64,000 bases of DNA from Clitoria ternatea (Eukaryota; Streptophyta; Magnoliopsida; Fabales; Fabaceae), in NCBI GenBank assembly GCA_037962975.1, contig CM075670.1, positions 147,626,501-147,690,500 on the forward strand. Direction: 5' to 3'. Shown here in pieces: positions 8,681 through 19,824 of the stretch (its first letter is position 1; every line of letters begins with the position of its first letter). The notes under the pieces were generated by a model. It was given only the letters and a program-made list of their open reading frames with translations. It did not search any database and had not been told where the DNA came from. The translations under genes and the position numbers were made by a program.

Positions 8681-11580
8681 TGTAACATCCCGAATAATTA
8701 AGTAAAAATCTTTAATTGGCAGGAAATATTAATAATTGTCCTCAAATTTATTTGAGATTTTAGGGGATTATTATTACTAGTATAAATATAATTATAAATA
8801 ATTAAATGTTGTGGAATTAAATAAATTTATTTGATTGATTAATTATAAAGTTGAATGAGGTGTGATTAGATGAAGGTAAATTTAGAAGTTACCAATAAGG
8901 ATTAAAAGTAAGAGCTTTAATTAAAACTTTAAAGGAAAAATATAAAAGAAATAAGAAAATGACCATTTGTGCCTTTGGGTTTTAAATAACAAACTCACTT
9001 TCTTCTTCTTCCTCATTCTGCACGCGTGTTTCTCCTTCTTTTTCCCTCTCCATTGCCGAATTTCATAGCTTCCATTGGAGGGGCTCGTTTTGTGTCGGAA
9101 CTTAAAATTGATCGCATTTTTGAAGTCAAGGCATCGAGATATGCCTAATTATACCTTTAATTTCAAGCTTCTTCTTGCCTCTCCTTTTTCCCCCTCTAGA
9201 GGTGTGTTACATGTGTGAGGGAAGGTTCGGGTCTTACATTTTACGGTAATGTAGGAATTGGGTATCGATCCTAAGATAGCGAGTACAATCGAGAACTAAT
9301 AAATTTAGTGTTTTGACATTTGTAGGTAGCGAAACGAACGCCAGAGGACCGAGTGCTGAAGTGGGTGTTAGAGTCGGAAGTAAAACCTTGAACCAAGCAG
9401 CTAGAGGACGCAACCGACATCAAGAACAAATCGTTAAAGCTTGGAATAGAGGTAAGGGGGTGTTCGGGTCATAATTAAATAGAATAGGTGTGTACGTCAA
9501 GCTTGGGTCATTTAACTAAACCTTGATATAGTGAGAAAAGTTACTAAATAATAATTTTAAGAGTATGCATGTATGAATGTGGAATTGTAGATATTTTGTG
9601 GTAGTTATTGAATTAAAGCATTCTGAATTATGATAAATCGATGTGTATGGTGGCATTATATTGGTGGGCTTGACACGTTGGTCTCCCTAATTGATGATTA
9701 TGATCTGTTATTAATGGCCACATGATATATGATATGAGAATGTGATGTATATGCATGATTATGTAGTGTGGGACAGCCAACGGTATGTATAGCCCTTTGT
9801 TTTTCTGGCTCTTATGGTTTTTATGCCCAGTTGAGCTACCCAGTGGTCAAGTAGGACCCAGTGGTTGAGGTGGAGAGTCAAGCAAGACTCGGTGGACCAA
9901 GCAGGGTTCACGGGGTGTCAAGTAGGACCCCCAGCTGAAGGCCGATCCTTTAGTATCCGGATACTAGGTGTTGAATTATGTGAGAGTCAGTTGTGATACT
10001 CGATGAAATTGTTGATATTATGTGATGATGTGAATGTACTCTATTATATTGTTGGTTGTGAATTGTACTTTGAGGATAGTGAAACTTGAATGAAACTAGA
10101 AAGCTGTAGATATGAATTGGTGGATAAAGAAAAGTGAAATTACTTACATAAGGTAGAGTTAGTGAATTAGTATTAGCGATAATATTTAATTAATCATGTA
10201 CTTCGTTATTTAATTATCGTTCTAAATTAATTATAATATACCGAACACTCACCCTTGCTATGGTTTCCTTTAATTTAGTAACCAGTGACAAGGAGGACGT
10301 TCAGACCCCGAAGATGCGCCAAGGGGAGAACTGATGCCAAGGAATGAAGGCAATTATGAAACAAATGATATGTGTAATGTGTAGAGTGTTTCATGTATGT
10401 AATGTTATAACATGTCTGATGTATGTGATGATTTAACTTAACATATAGTTAATGTAGTCATGATGTGGTTGGAACAATGACAACTTGAATTATGATTTAC
10501 TGTAATAAATGATGAATTTAAATTTGTATATTGATGAGGTGACAAAGTAGTGATGTTGATGTTAAATTCCTCATGGATTTGATTTTATTTATTGCATGGA
10601 ACCAGTATTAGGTGTAATTGATAAACCATTATGGGCAGGTCTTGTTTCTAATTGAGAATCATGAATGATGTAATTGGTATGTGAATTGCCTAGTGTCCAT
10701 GAATGAAAAAAGGGAAGAATAGATTTCATGAATTGCGGGCTTATGTAGGTAGCATGTGGAATGATGGATTTGATTGTGATATATTTGATGAATTAGAATT
10801 AGGATTGATGTATATATTTAGTTGTAATCAATCACAAATGTATATTTGAATGTGTGTGTATGAATAATTTAGGCCCAATGGTGCATATAAAGGGTTAAGT
10901 ATACTAGGTTGTGTGAAAATTTCAAGCTTTTATGTATATACTGCATAACTCGCTCAAGCGAGGTGCTTTCTCACTCAAGTGAGATTCCTGGGCATCAGTA
11001 GCGTGGCCTCTGGCCCAGTTTCACTCAAGCGAGAATGATTCTCGCTCGGGCTAGACAAACTTATATCAGGGGGTGGTTACTGGAAGAATCTCGCTCAGGC
11101 GAGCTTAGCCTCACCCGAGCGAGGGCCAGGAAAATTGATTCTATGTCGATTTCGCTTAAGCGAGCATGACTCGCTCAAGTGAGTGAGCGTTGTTTAGGTG
11201 CTGGAGTATTTTCGCTTAAGCGATATGGTTTGCTTGGGCCTCTCGCTTAGGCGAGTATTGATGGTGGTGCCCCTGGCGTGATTTTGCTCAAGCGAAATGG
11301 GGGACCTGATGTATATTGTATCCCTCACTCAAGCGCGTTCGGTGGCTCGCCCTGGTGTGGTTTGGGAAACTCGCTCAAGTGGGTGGTGGCTCGCTCAAGC
11401 GACCTTCGCTGGTCTCGCTTAAGCGAGTCAGGGCCTCGCTTAAGCAAGTAGCCCCTGATACCATTTTTTTCTTTTGCTTCATTGAACCATTTTGCTATAT
11501 TTTTACTAATCGACATATCATTATGCGCTTAATTAAGTCAATCACATGATTAGTGTCTAATTATTAGGTGGGACGTCATA
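8681..11580 (+). repeat. 3' LTR of Tekay-type element
   Basis: This 2,900-bp copy of the 5' LTR starts TGTAACATCCCG and ends GACGTCATA. Scattered substitutions relative to the 5' copy show that the insertion is not recent. A deletion of about 150 bp joins TTTTGC to TATATTTTTAC near 11493. Confidence 0.9.
10949..11448. repeat. Palindrome array, 3' LTR copy
   Basis: This is the counterpart of the 3503-4018 cluster. It starts with an exact CTCGCTCAAGCGAG at 10949 and ends with a mutated CTCGCTTAAGCAAG at 11435. Individual motifs differ from the 5' copy mainly by C/T and G/A changes, and one motif next to 11285 has been lost. Confidence 0.85.
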
Positions 11581-11838
11581 GCCTGCATCAAGATACAAGC
11601 CTCCAAATACAAATTCACTTAGAAATGGACACACTACTTAAGCCAAGACCTTTTCAAAGAGGAGATCTAATACTAAGAGTAGCTGACAACAAATAAAAGA
11701 ATCAAAGAAGACAGGAAGCTAGCAGCTAACTGGGAAAGCCTACACCATGTAGAAGAACTCATCGACAAAGAAGCATACATACTTGAAGAGTTAAAAGGAA
11801 GAAACATTTTCATTTAAAGGCGTATTACAGTTGAATGT
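11581..11838 (+). pseudogene. Tat-type integrase C-terminal end, right fragment
   Basis: This continues the remnant broken at 1237. Around 11650 the frame reads PFQRGDLILRVADNK. After a one-base shift it reads KLAANWESLHHVEEL and AYILEELKGRN. This is the GDLVLR / KLAANWEGPY / YKLEEL pattern at the end of Tat-type integrases. Stops and the shift make it a pseudogene. AATGT at 11834-11838 is the left duplication of the next insertion. Confidence 0.8.
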
Positions 11839-13336
11839 TGTAACATCTGGGGTAAATTAATATTCAGGAAAGTGAAATAAGTATCTAGTTAAGTTTAAAT
11901 TATGGGAAACAAGGATTTTGAGGTGAATACTTGATTTAAGATAAATTATTAAAAAATAGGGGATCGGAGCTTGACGCGTAGTATGGCTGTGGCGCGTAGC
12001 GTCGGGGCAACTTAAATGACCTAACGCATAGCACCATGCTGACGCATAGTCGCAAATCAAAATTAAAATATGAGAAACAGACACAGAATGCATGCAACAC
12101 CAAAACTTCTTCTTTTCCCTTTTTCTCTTCTAAACCTTAGAAGCTCGATTGGAGGTAATCCTTGTGAATTTTCAACAATAATCGCATCCTACTCCTTGGA
12201 GGGAGTGAGGTAAGCTCATGGGAACTATCAATTTCATAGTTTCTTTCTCCTCATTCTCACTTTCTCTCTCTACTCAAAACTAGCATGCATAATGGGAGTT
12301 TAATTCTTGAATTTAACAAATGCTTAAAGCTTAAATAAGGACCTTGGGGCGATGGCTATTTAAAATATATTTTGAGGCAAGGATCGGAAGCTCGTTCGAC
12401 GTCAAGGGTTTTGGAAACAAAGATCAAAAATAGAAATGGTAAGCTTCGGTAACCTAAGATTAAGATTCAGGATTATTTTAATGTTATGGGTTATGGTTTT
12501 AGTAGTTATAATAATTATTGGAGCTTCTTTAAATTTAATCTTAGAGTATGGATGGACTTCGGAGGAACCCAACAATTTATTGAATGCCTTAGAAAGCTCA
12601 GAATCGAAGTAGGGGGTGTGCAGGGTTAAGATTAATAGAGAAAAATAATTACACAGTTGGCGTATAGGAAAAAAGGGTAGATTGTAGCCGCTTTTAATTA
12701 TCCTAAATTAACTCAGATGATTTAATATGTTGAATGGGAGTGTAGAAAGTTATTAAAGTTAAGAAGGAATAAATTGATAATTGATTAAACGGTATAATAG
12801 CATTATGATAAGGAGAGATTGAAAAATAAAGAGATGATGATAAATTAGAAACCTTGAAGATGATAGATATGAAATAAATGAACAAGCAAATAACTAGACA
12901 TGTGGATATATGATGACTATAAAAATATAGAATAGCTTATATGGAATAAGTAGAATTGATAAAATAACATGATATAGGATGAAGTATGTATATGGTAAGT
13001 TATAAAGTAAAATACGAGGTTAAATGACTTAGGTGCATTTATAAAACTATACATAAATGTGAGGTGGATGAGTATGAAACCCCTAATGATAAAAAGCATG
13101 AGTTATAATCGATACTATATATAAATGACCTTAGCGTGATGGTGTGTCTAGGTGGGATAACGAAGGATTATGAATTAAAATGAATAGTCTTGGTAAGGAG
13201 TTAATTTAGAGAGAGTTCAATTTAATGGGACAATTATAAATTTTGAATGAATGTCACAAGTCGATGTAAAATTCAGAATAATGATGGGTTTCAGGTAATA
13301 AGCAAAGATGAAGTGCACGGTAAGTTGATGATAATG

Positions 13337-13371
<35 letters not shown>

Positions 13372-15558
13372 TATGCATGGATATCAAAAGCATGTTTGAT
13401 TAATGATGACTTTTGTTAGAATGTGTTGGTGAATTAAATATAATGATGATCTATGTTGTTGATTAATAACGAAGTGGTGATATAGAGTTAGTGATGAAAT
13501 AAAGTTTGTGATGATGTTGATATGTACATGAATGTATGGTGTGATCGTATTTTGTGAAGTTGTATAATAAATAGTATTGTTTATATTAAACTGATGAGTA
13601 TGATGATATGATATGGCATTATGTTGGTGGGATTGGCATTATATTGGTGGGATTGGCAAGTCGGCCACCCCAGTGATGATTATAATTTACTGTTAATAAG
13701 CCACGGGATGTATGTGCATGATTGATTATGTTATTTATGTGGTGAAGGACGACCGACGGTATATATTACCCTTGTTTTCTAGCTCCCATGGTTTTTTGTG
13801 TCCAGTTGAGCTATCCAGTGGTCAAGTAAGACCTAGTGGTTGAGAGGGAGCCAAGTCGGGCTCGGTGAACCAAGTCTAGTTCACAAGGTATCAAGTCGGA
13901 CCCCCAGTTGAAGGTCAATCCTTTTAGTATTTGGATACTAGAGCGTTATCTTATCTGAGAGTCAGTCGTGTTTATATGCTTTGATATGTAATGATATGCA
14001 TATGAGTGATAATGTAATACCCTGAACACTGTTGAGGATGGGGAATGATCGCTGGTGCGTTAGCACAGTTAAGGAGCGGCTCCTGACAGGCTTCTAGTGG
14101 AGGGAATACATGACAATGTTTATATTTGTATACCTGGTGTATTATATAAAATGAAATGAATGATTGGTATTAGTTGAGTTAATGATTCTGATACGGTTAA
14201 TATGACTCAGTCTAATGGTGATGATGCAATAATGGTAACTGAAAAGTAATAATGAGCACTGTTGTTAAAATAGAAATGTAGTTAGATTACTCCTTTTCTA
14301 GTTTTGATGTTTATTTCTGTATTAATGCTTAATTCTAGTCACTCACCCCCTGTATTATGGTTTTAGTGACTGTCGACATGTTATGGATGCACACTGTAGA
14401 GGCAAGTGCTAATTGAGGCCAGGGTGAAGAGGAAGTTAATGTAATATGGGTTATATATGCATTTAAATATATTTATTTATTGATTTGTGGGAATGTATAA
14501 TTACATTTTTTTATGGTTGTGTGCGATTCGAATTAATGTTTACATATGTGATGGTATCTAGTAGCACGGAGCTACTTGAGTAATTGATTGATTGTGTATG
14601 TGTGGTCCTGATGTTATGCATGAGTAGATGTAAGGCATACAGCCATTGTGTGATTGCATTAGCAAGCATTGTGATGTGAGACTGTTTGATGATTAATTAC
14701 ATAAGGATGAATTTATAATTGGAATGTGATGAGTATGATAATGTAATAAATGCCTTGATGTGTGATACTTATCTATAGGGTTTTCTGCTTATGATTACTA
14801 AGTAGTGCATTGTGAAGTCTATGGCACGGAGCCATTTATGTTTGAGAATTGATATGGGAAGGTCTTGTTGGTGTTTGTAAATTATATATATGGTTAAAGA
14901 ATTAGTTAATGAATTGATGAATAAAATAAATTGTTGCATAAGTGGGAATTAGATGTCTCATGTGAAAATTAGAAACCGGATGGGTGACTTTATGATCCGA
15001 CGGGATTTAGGACCCCCGAAGGCGACCAATAGGATCCCTAGGTTATCTAGAAGTTGTGCATATAGGCCTTGGGCCATTTAAGGTCCATTTAGGTGTTTTG
15101 GTGCAAGGGTTTTGCACATAAATGGATTAAACTGTATTTCGCGCATAACTTGTGCATACGATAGAACAAGTGGCCGGTGAAGTTTCATGACAATTGGACC
15201 TGAAATAGGTCAATTGGGTAGGTTGGAAGTTGGTCAATTGGCCTAAAATGCATAATAGCACCTGATGCTGTTTCTGGTATACTAACGCTAGGCATCGCGC
15301 CAGGGCTGCGTGGAGAGCCCCACGCGTAACGTGGGCCTCACGCTACGCGTTAAGCCCCTATTTCTAGATTTTTGGATTCTGCATTTTAAATGGTATTTTG
15401 AGTACGCAAACATTATATAAATTATATTTTGGGCCCTTTTGTAGAAAACAATCATTTATCTAATTATTGAATTATTTAATTAACTATTTTGTGAAAAATT
15501 TCTTGTGAATTTTAGTTAAACACTTAAAAATAATGTAAAATAAACTAAGGACGTCACA
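11839..15558 (+). mobile_element. 3.7-kb solo LTR, Tekay-like family
   Basis: It begins TGTAACATCTGGGG, ends AGGACGTCACA and is flanked by AATGT on both sides (11834-11838 and 15559-15563). It has no internal domain, so it is a solo LTR left by recombination between two LTRs. A central module near 13610-13940 (GGCATTATGTTGGTGGG, repeated CAAGT-GG-CC units and a decayed TAGTATTTGGATACTA) is homologous to the LTR of the 1238-11580 element, so the two families are related. Instead of CTCGCT motifs it carries ACGCGTAGCGT-like motifs near 11975-12050 and 15285-15350. Confidence 0.9.
13338..13368. repeat. (TA)n microsatellite
   Basis: About 15 uninterrupted TA dinucleotides lie inside the solo LTR. 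Confidence 0.95.
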
Positions 15559-15587
15559 AATGTAATGGGGATACTCTTTTTCCTACT

Positions 15588-16071
15588 TGATGAAGGCTTG
15601 CCTTCTAAACTGGATGGATCTAAGTTCTTTTTCACTTAATCTTGTTGTCCATTGATGGTTTCTATGGAAGAATGGAAGATGGATGGAGGTTGATGGAAGG
15701 GATGGAAGAAGATGAAGGAGACGCCACCAATGACTTGGATAAGTCTCTACTCACCACTCTAGGGATGGTCACCTAGTGATAAGAGCTTGAAAGGGGTTAG
15801 ACTTTCTCTAACCTAAAGGAGAGAGTTTGCACTCAAATCTCACAAAATATAAATTTCATTCAAAACTAATGGTGTCGAAATACATGGAGAGGTAATCCTT
15901 ATATAGGCAAGGTGGAGTGGTGGCCAAGCTAGGCAACTTGGGCTTCCCACTCTTCCTTAGGCCCAAAATCAACTAAACTAGGAAATATGGCCAATTACAC
16001 GGCCCAAAATGATGTACAAGGTCCAAAAGTGACCCAACAATTGAAATTATTTACAAACTATGTCCGCATCA
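15588..16071 (-). mobile_element. 484-bp solo LTR (minus orientation)
   Basis: The ends are TGATG...CATCA, flanked by CTACT at 15583-15587 and 16072-16076. On the minus strand it reads TGATGCGGACATAG, then several TGGGCC/GGCCCA motifs, then a TATATAAGG box (about 15899), which is U3-to-R order. It has no coding content. It interrupts the post-integrase region of the Tat remnant. It could also be the LTR of a small non-autonomous (TRIM/LARD-like) element. Confidence 0.8.
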
Positions 16072-16076
16072 CTACT

Positions 16077-16560
16077 CGAGGGGTTTTTTCCCACTGGATT
16101 TTTCTCCTGAGAGGTTTTAATGAGGCCCACCAGAATAACAATAAGACAAGTATGACTCAGCTCATCAAATTACGTTAAATCCTGGAATCTCGATCGAAGG
16201 AACAACAAAGCTCACAACTAGAAATCACATGGCATTCAACCACTCAGTACATAGTCACTTAGCTCGCCTGATGGCTAAGAGCTCGTGATTGAGGGGCTAC
16301 TATGTCCTCTAGATTAGCTAAAGTTTTCTTATCCCCTAAGAAATTATCTCTATCTCTTTAAGTCTAGGAAATTATCCCTATTTATTAGATATTAGGCCGA
16401 GATCATGGCCCTTCTTTGATGTATAAATAGGCCTTAGAGCCCCTTTTGTAATTCAAATGACATTTCGAGCAATAGAACCCTAATTTTCCTAGAGTAATTC
16501 TATAGGGTTTTGTGTTTTACGTACTCAGAGTAAACAGAGGTTATGTTGTCTATTTTCTTA
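16077..16560 (+). mobile_element. Tat-type element tail and LTR remnant
   Basis: The stretch GAGGGGTTTTTTCCCACTGG followed by GAGAGGTTTTAATGAGGC is the characteristic pre-LTR region of Tat/Ogre-type elements. A purine tract GATTGAGGGGCTAC at 16287-16300 is followed by a probable LTR start TGTCCTCTAG at 16303. A TATA-like TGTATAAATAGG lies near 16420 and an ACCCTAATTTTCC segment near 16480. The right LTR limit is unclear. Together with 1060-1237 and 11581-11838 this reconstructs one Tat element in + orientation with most of its 5' part missing. Confidence 0.65.
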
Positions 16561-16759
16561 AAAAAATATTATGTTGCATGATTGTGAGTTTGAATTAAAT
16601 TCAATGTTAATAATTATATTTTTTTGGATTCTAAGTGGTTAAATATATTATGGTAGAAAATAAATCGTACATGGATGTATGAAAAAGTTGATGTGAATAA
16701 ATGTTTAAAATATTAATTTCTTAAATGATTGAAGAATTTATCAACAAAAAGTTAAACAG

Positions 16760-17073
16760 CAAGCAATTAACATATCTAATAGTGGTATTAGATGTACTTG
16801 TGCAAAGTGTGGTTGTGCAAAAATACTAAATAAAGATGATATTAAATTCCATTTGTATAAGTTAAGTTTCCAGTTAAATTATTGGGTTTGGACTTCGCAT
16901 GGTGAGGTGTATGAATATTCAATATGTATTGGTTTGTCACAATGTAACACTAGCGCTTCTGGTGTAAGGGTGGATAATAATAATTTTGACAACATGTATG
17001 ACATGATACATTATGCATTTATGGGTTGGGATGATGATGAAGAATACGTGATGATGTGTATGATGATTATATA
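16760..17073 (+). pseudogene. CACTA transposase-associated N-terminal domain fragment
   Basis: One frame reads GIRCTCAKCGCAKI, then KFHLYKLSF and YWVWTSHGE. This matches the Cys-rich transposase-associated domain of plant CACTA elements (pattern CPCxKC, HL, W-HGE). It is followed by NMYDMIHYAF and an acidic run. There is no start codon in a good position and no TNP2 catalytic region follows, so this is an isolated fragment, distinct from the minus-strand copy at 42.5 kb. Confidence 0.65.
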
Positions 17074-17836
17074 GAGAATGAGTCAGAAGAACCAAACCCA
17101 TCAGTGTCGAAAATTCTTTAACTAATTGATGTTTACTAATAAACCTAATTAAATATATTAATATTTAATAAATATATTACAGTTTATTATTAAATATATT
17201 AAAATTTTAATAAATATTATTATTAAAATATATTTTAGATAAATATATTTTTCAAATATGTTATTATTCAAGACATTTTTTCTTTATGAATTTTTAATAT
17301 GATTAAAAATATATATTTATTAAGTATGTTTTAAATAGTATATTTATTTATATTTGAAAAATATTTTAATTAAAAATATATCTATTAAAAACTTTTTAAT
17401 AATATTTATTATTAAATATGTTACTACTATCAAATATATATTATTATTAAATTTTTAATAAATATATAATAAAAATATATTTAAATATATTATGATTATT
17501 ATATTTAATAATAAATATTATTAAAAAATTTAAAAATATATAATATGATGCGTTAAGTCATATGAATTGATAAAATAATATGATTTTATATTTGATCATA
17601 TACATATTCATTCCATCCATCTTGTATTTAAATTACCACTAAAATATTATGCATTGTAATCCTATATATATATAAGTTTTCATATATACAAATAAAAGAA
17701 GCTATAGCATTATATATCATACTCCATTTTAGTTGCTTAGGTGGACCCAACATTATCATACTTTTTTACTTTATTAAATATAAGCAACTATCACCTTTAG
17801 TGGTGCACCCCCAAAAGTTATTTTAGTGGGTTCATG
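17074..17836. other. AT-rich noncoding stretch
   Basis: Almost pure A/T between about 17130 and 17560 with repeated TTAATAAATATAT words, then ordinary AT-rich spacer. I see no gene. The segment may include the edge of the PIF/Harbinger element to its right, whose ends I could not fix. Confidence 0.5.
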
Positions 17837-18268
17837 TAAGGATGGAAATGGGTTAGGTCGTCCGTCAAGGGCCTGTGACCCAACTCGTTTAAAGCCTACA
17901 TAGGCCAGACTTTTGTTGAAAGCTTACATAAGCTTTTAAAAAGACCTTTTTAACTAAACAGGTCAGGTCATAGGCTTTCTAAAAGCCTTTAAAGCTCAAT
18001 AAGCCAACATGTTTAATTAGATTAATTATTAATGAGTTATATATATGATATATTTACAACATATATATGTATATTACATATTTACATTTACATTTACATA
18101 ATATAAATTAATATTACAAATTTACAATTTAAAAAAATATGAGGGAAGGGAACACAAATTTTTTTAGGTTGTTCTTGACCTTATGACAAGCTAATAGGTC
18201 AGGCTCACGCCTTAAAAATTTGATGTAGGTCAGGCTCAGCCTTTCAAAGCTCCCTATTTCCATCCCTA
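17837..18268. mobile_element. hAT-like MITE
   Basis: The terminal inverted repeats are TAAGGATGGAAATGGG on the left and the complement of CCCTATTTCCATCCCTA on the right. They are flanked by the similar 8-mers GGTTCATG and GTCTCATG. The interior is a noncoding GGCCTG/CAGGCC-rich sequence of the kind seen in short hAT-type elements beginning (C)AGGGATGG. The 432-bp length and imperfect duplication fit an old non-autonomous copy. Confidence 0.6.
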
Positions 18269-18639
18269 GTCTCATGTGATCCTTTGTTTTTTATTATTTT
18301 TTAATTATCAATCTTTTTGTAAGTGATAAAATTATCAAAATAAAAGTCTTGTAAAAAAACTTTGCATATAAAATATTAAATGTAAAAAATAATATTTTAT
18401 TTAAAATATCTAAACAACATTTAGAATGATAAACATAACTAAATTTAGCATCTAAATTAATATCTAACTACTTAAAAATAACACAAAATACATAACCAAT
18501 AATAATTGAAATTTTACATTCATTAGTCATTACTTTGATGCATAAAATGCCCTACATATGTTCCACTAAACTAGCTTGAAGCTGGTGATAACTTTGTGTT
18601 TGACGCATATCAATTCTATGTTGTAAATATTGTTAAAAG

Positions 18640-19824
18640 TTGAGATGAGGACCAAGAGGCATTTCATGTTTAAATTGTTATCATCTATGTTATCATAAGA
18701 GTGCCCAAAATTACCTTCGTATGTGTGTCATTCGTCTTCGACAATCATATTATGTAATATGATGCATGCATAAATTATATTCTTTGGTATATCAATGTTT
18801 CACGCATATGTAGTGCCACAGATGAATGCAAATCATGATTGAAGCACTCCAAAGCTTGTTCGACATCCTTTCTTATTGCTTCTTGGTGTCAGGCAAACAA
18901 TTTTCTTTTATCTCCTTGTTGCATTAGTATTGTCTTCACAAATGTTTCCAAATACATACCATCAGTTAAATAATACCCCATATTGTATTTAGTTTTATTA
19001 ATGGTAAAATATACCTACAGAGTTATCTCATTAAGTATGTCATTGAATATAAGGGATTAATGTAACACATTAATGTTGTTACGCAAACCTGTAACCTCAA
19101 AAAATACATGCCGGATCCACAAGTCTTGTGAAGCCATTGCCCCAAGCATGATTGTTGGTTTACCATGATCGCCTCGACAATATTGACCTTTCCAAGCCAT
19201 TGGACAATTTTTTCACTCCCAAACCATGCAATTGATACTTCCTAACTAGCTAGAAACCACGTGCTTCCCACATTTGTAGTAGGTGCTCAATGTCAACATT
19301 GTTTAGTCTCCTTAAGTACTTAGCCCAAACATTTGGCTAATACCTTGTACAAACTTTTATAGGCATTCCAATGTAGTGTATTCCATAATTCGTACGTATT
19401 CATCCATAATATCAGTAGCTGATCCATAAGCCAACATGCCAATGGCAGCAATAAATTTTTTTAATGGTGATAGGTCTATTCTGCCAATAGCGTCAAGTCG
19501 CGATTAGAAGTATATGTCATGAGCACCAAGAGCTTCAACAATGCAAAGGAATACATTCCTATGCATTCGAAACCTCTATCTAAATTGGGCATTTGTGTAT
19601 ACTACATTTTTGGAGAAGTAATCATTGATCATATGACTATTTCCTTCTTCTCGATTTTGCTCTATATGGGTTCTTTTATGTCTGCGTCTGCTAAAGTGAT
19701 TACTTTCTTATTGTCTTTACTGAAGAAAATACATTAAAAACTCTTCTTCTGTGTTGCCAATTAGTAAATCTTCTAACATTTACCACTTGAGATCATCCAA
19801 AAAATTGAGATCATTGGGATCCAT
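18640..19824 (-). pseudogene. PIF/Harbinger transposase (DDE_Tnp4 / plant transposon protein)
   Basis: The minus-strand frame starts at MDPNDLNFLDDL (ATG complement at 19822-19824). It contains RRRHKRTHIEQNREEG, FRQRFRMHRNVFLCIVEAL, AIGMLAYGSATDIMDEYVRI, ASQDLWIRHVFFE, MGYYLTDGMY and RKDVEQALECF, all landmarks of this family. Several stops and shifts interrupt it. Two catalytic aspartates are Asn (SINCMVWE near 19225 and RNNINVL near 19085), while the third acidic position (VEQAL) remains. It is therefore dead. Possible element ends carry AGCAACT-type repeats near 17790 and 20495, which is uncertain. Confidence 0.85.

Larger units (their letters stand above)
1238..11580 (+). mobile_element. 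Full-length Tekay/Del-type Ty3/gypsy chromovirus, decayed
   Basis: This is a complete LTR retrotransposon: 5' LTR 1238-4302, tRNA-Met primer site at 4305, gag-pol 4561-8638, purine tract before 8681 and 3' LTR 8681-11580, flanked by GCCTG on both sides. The domain order is gag, zinc knuckles, reverse transcriptase, RNase H, integrase and a C-terminal chromodomain-like segment, which is chromovirus order. The long LTRs and the LRNKE/VKVKW/TWELE signature point to Tekay (Del). The reading frames carry many stops, so it cannot move on its own. The lineage name is inferred from remembered family patterns. Confidence 0.9.

Noticed and set aside
15597..15740. GGATGGAAG-rich stretch as a possible hAT end
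   Set aside because: It lies inside the 484-bp solo LTR defined by CTACT duplications and is explained by that element.
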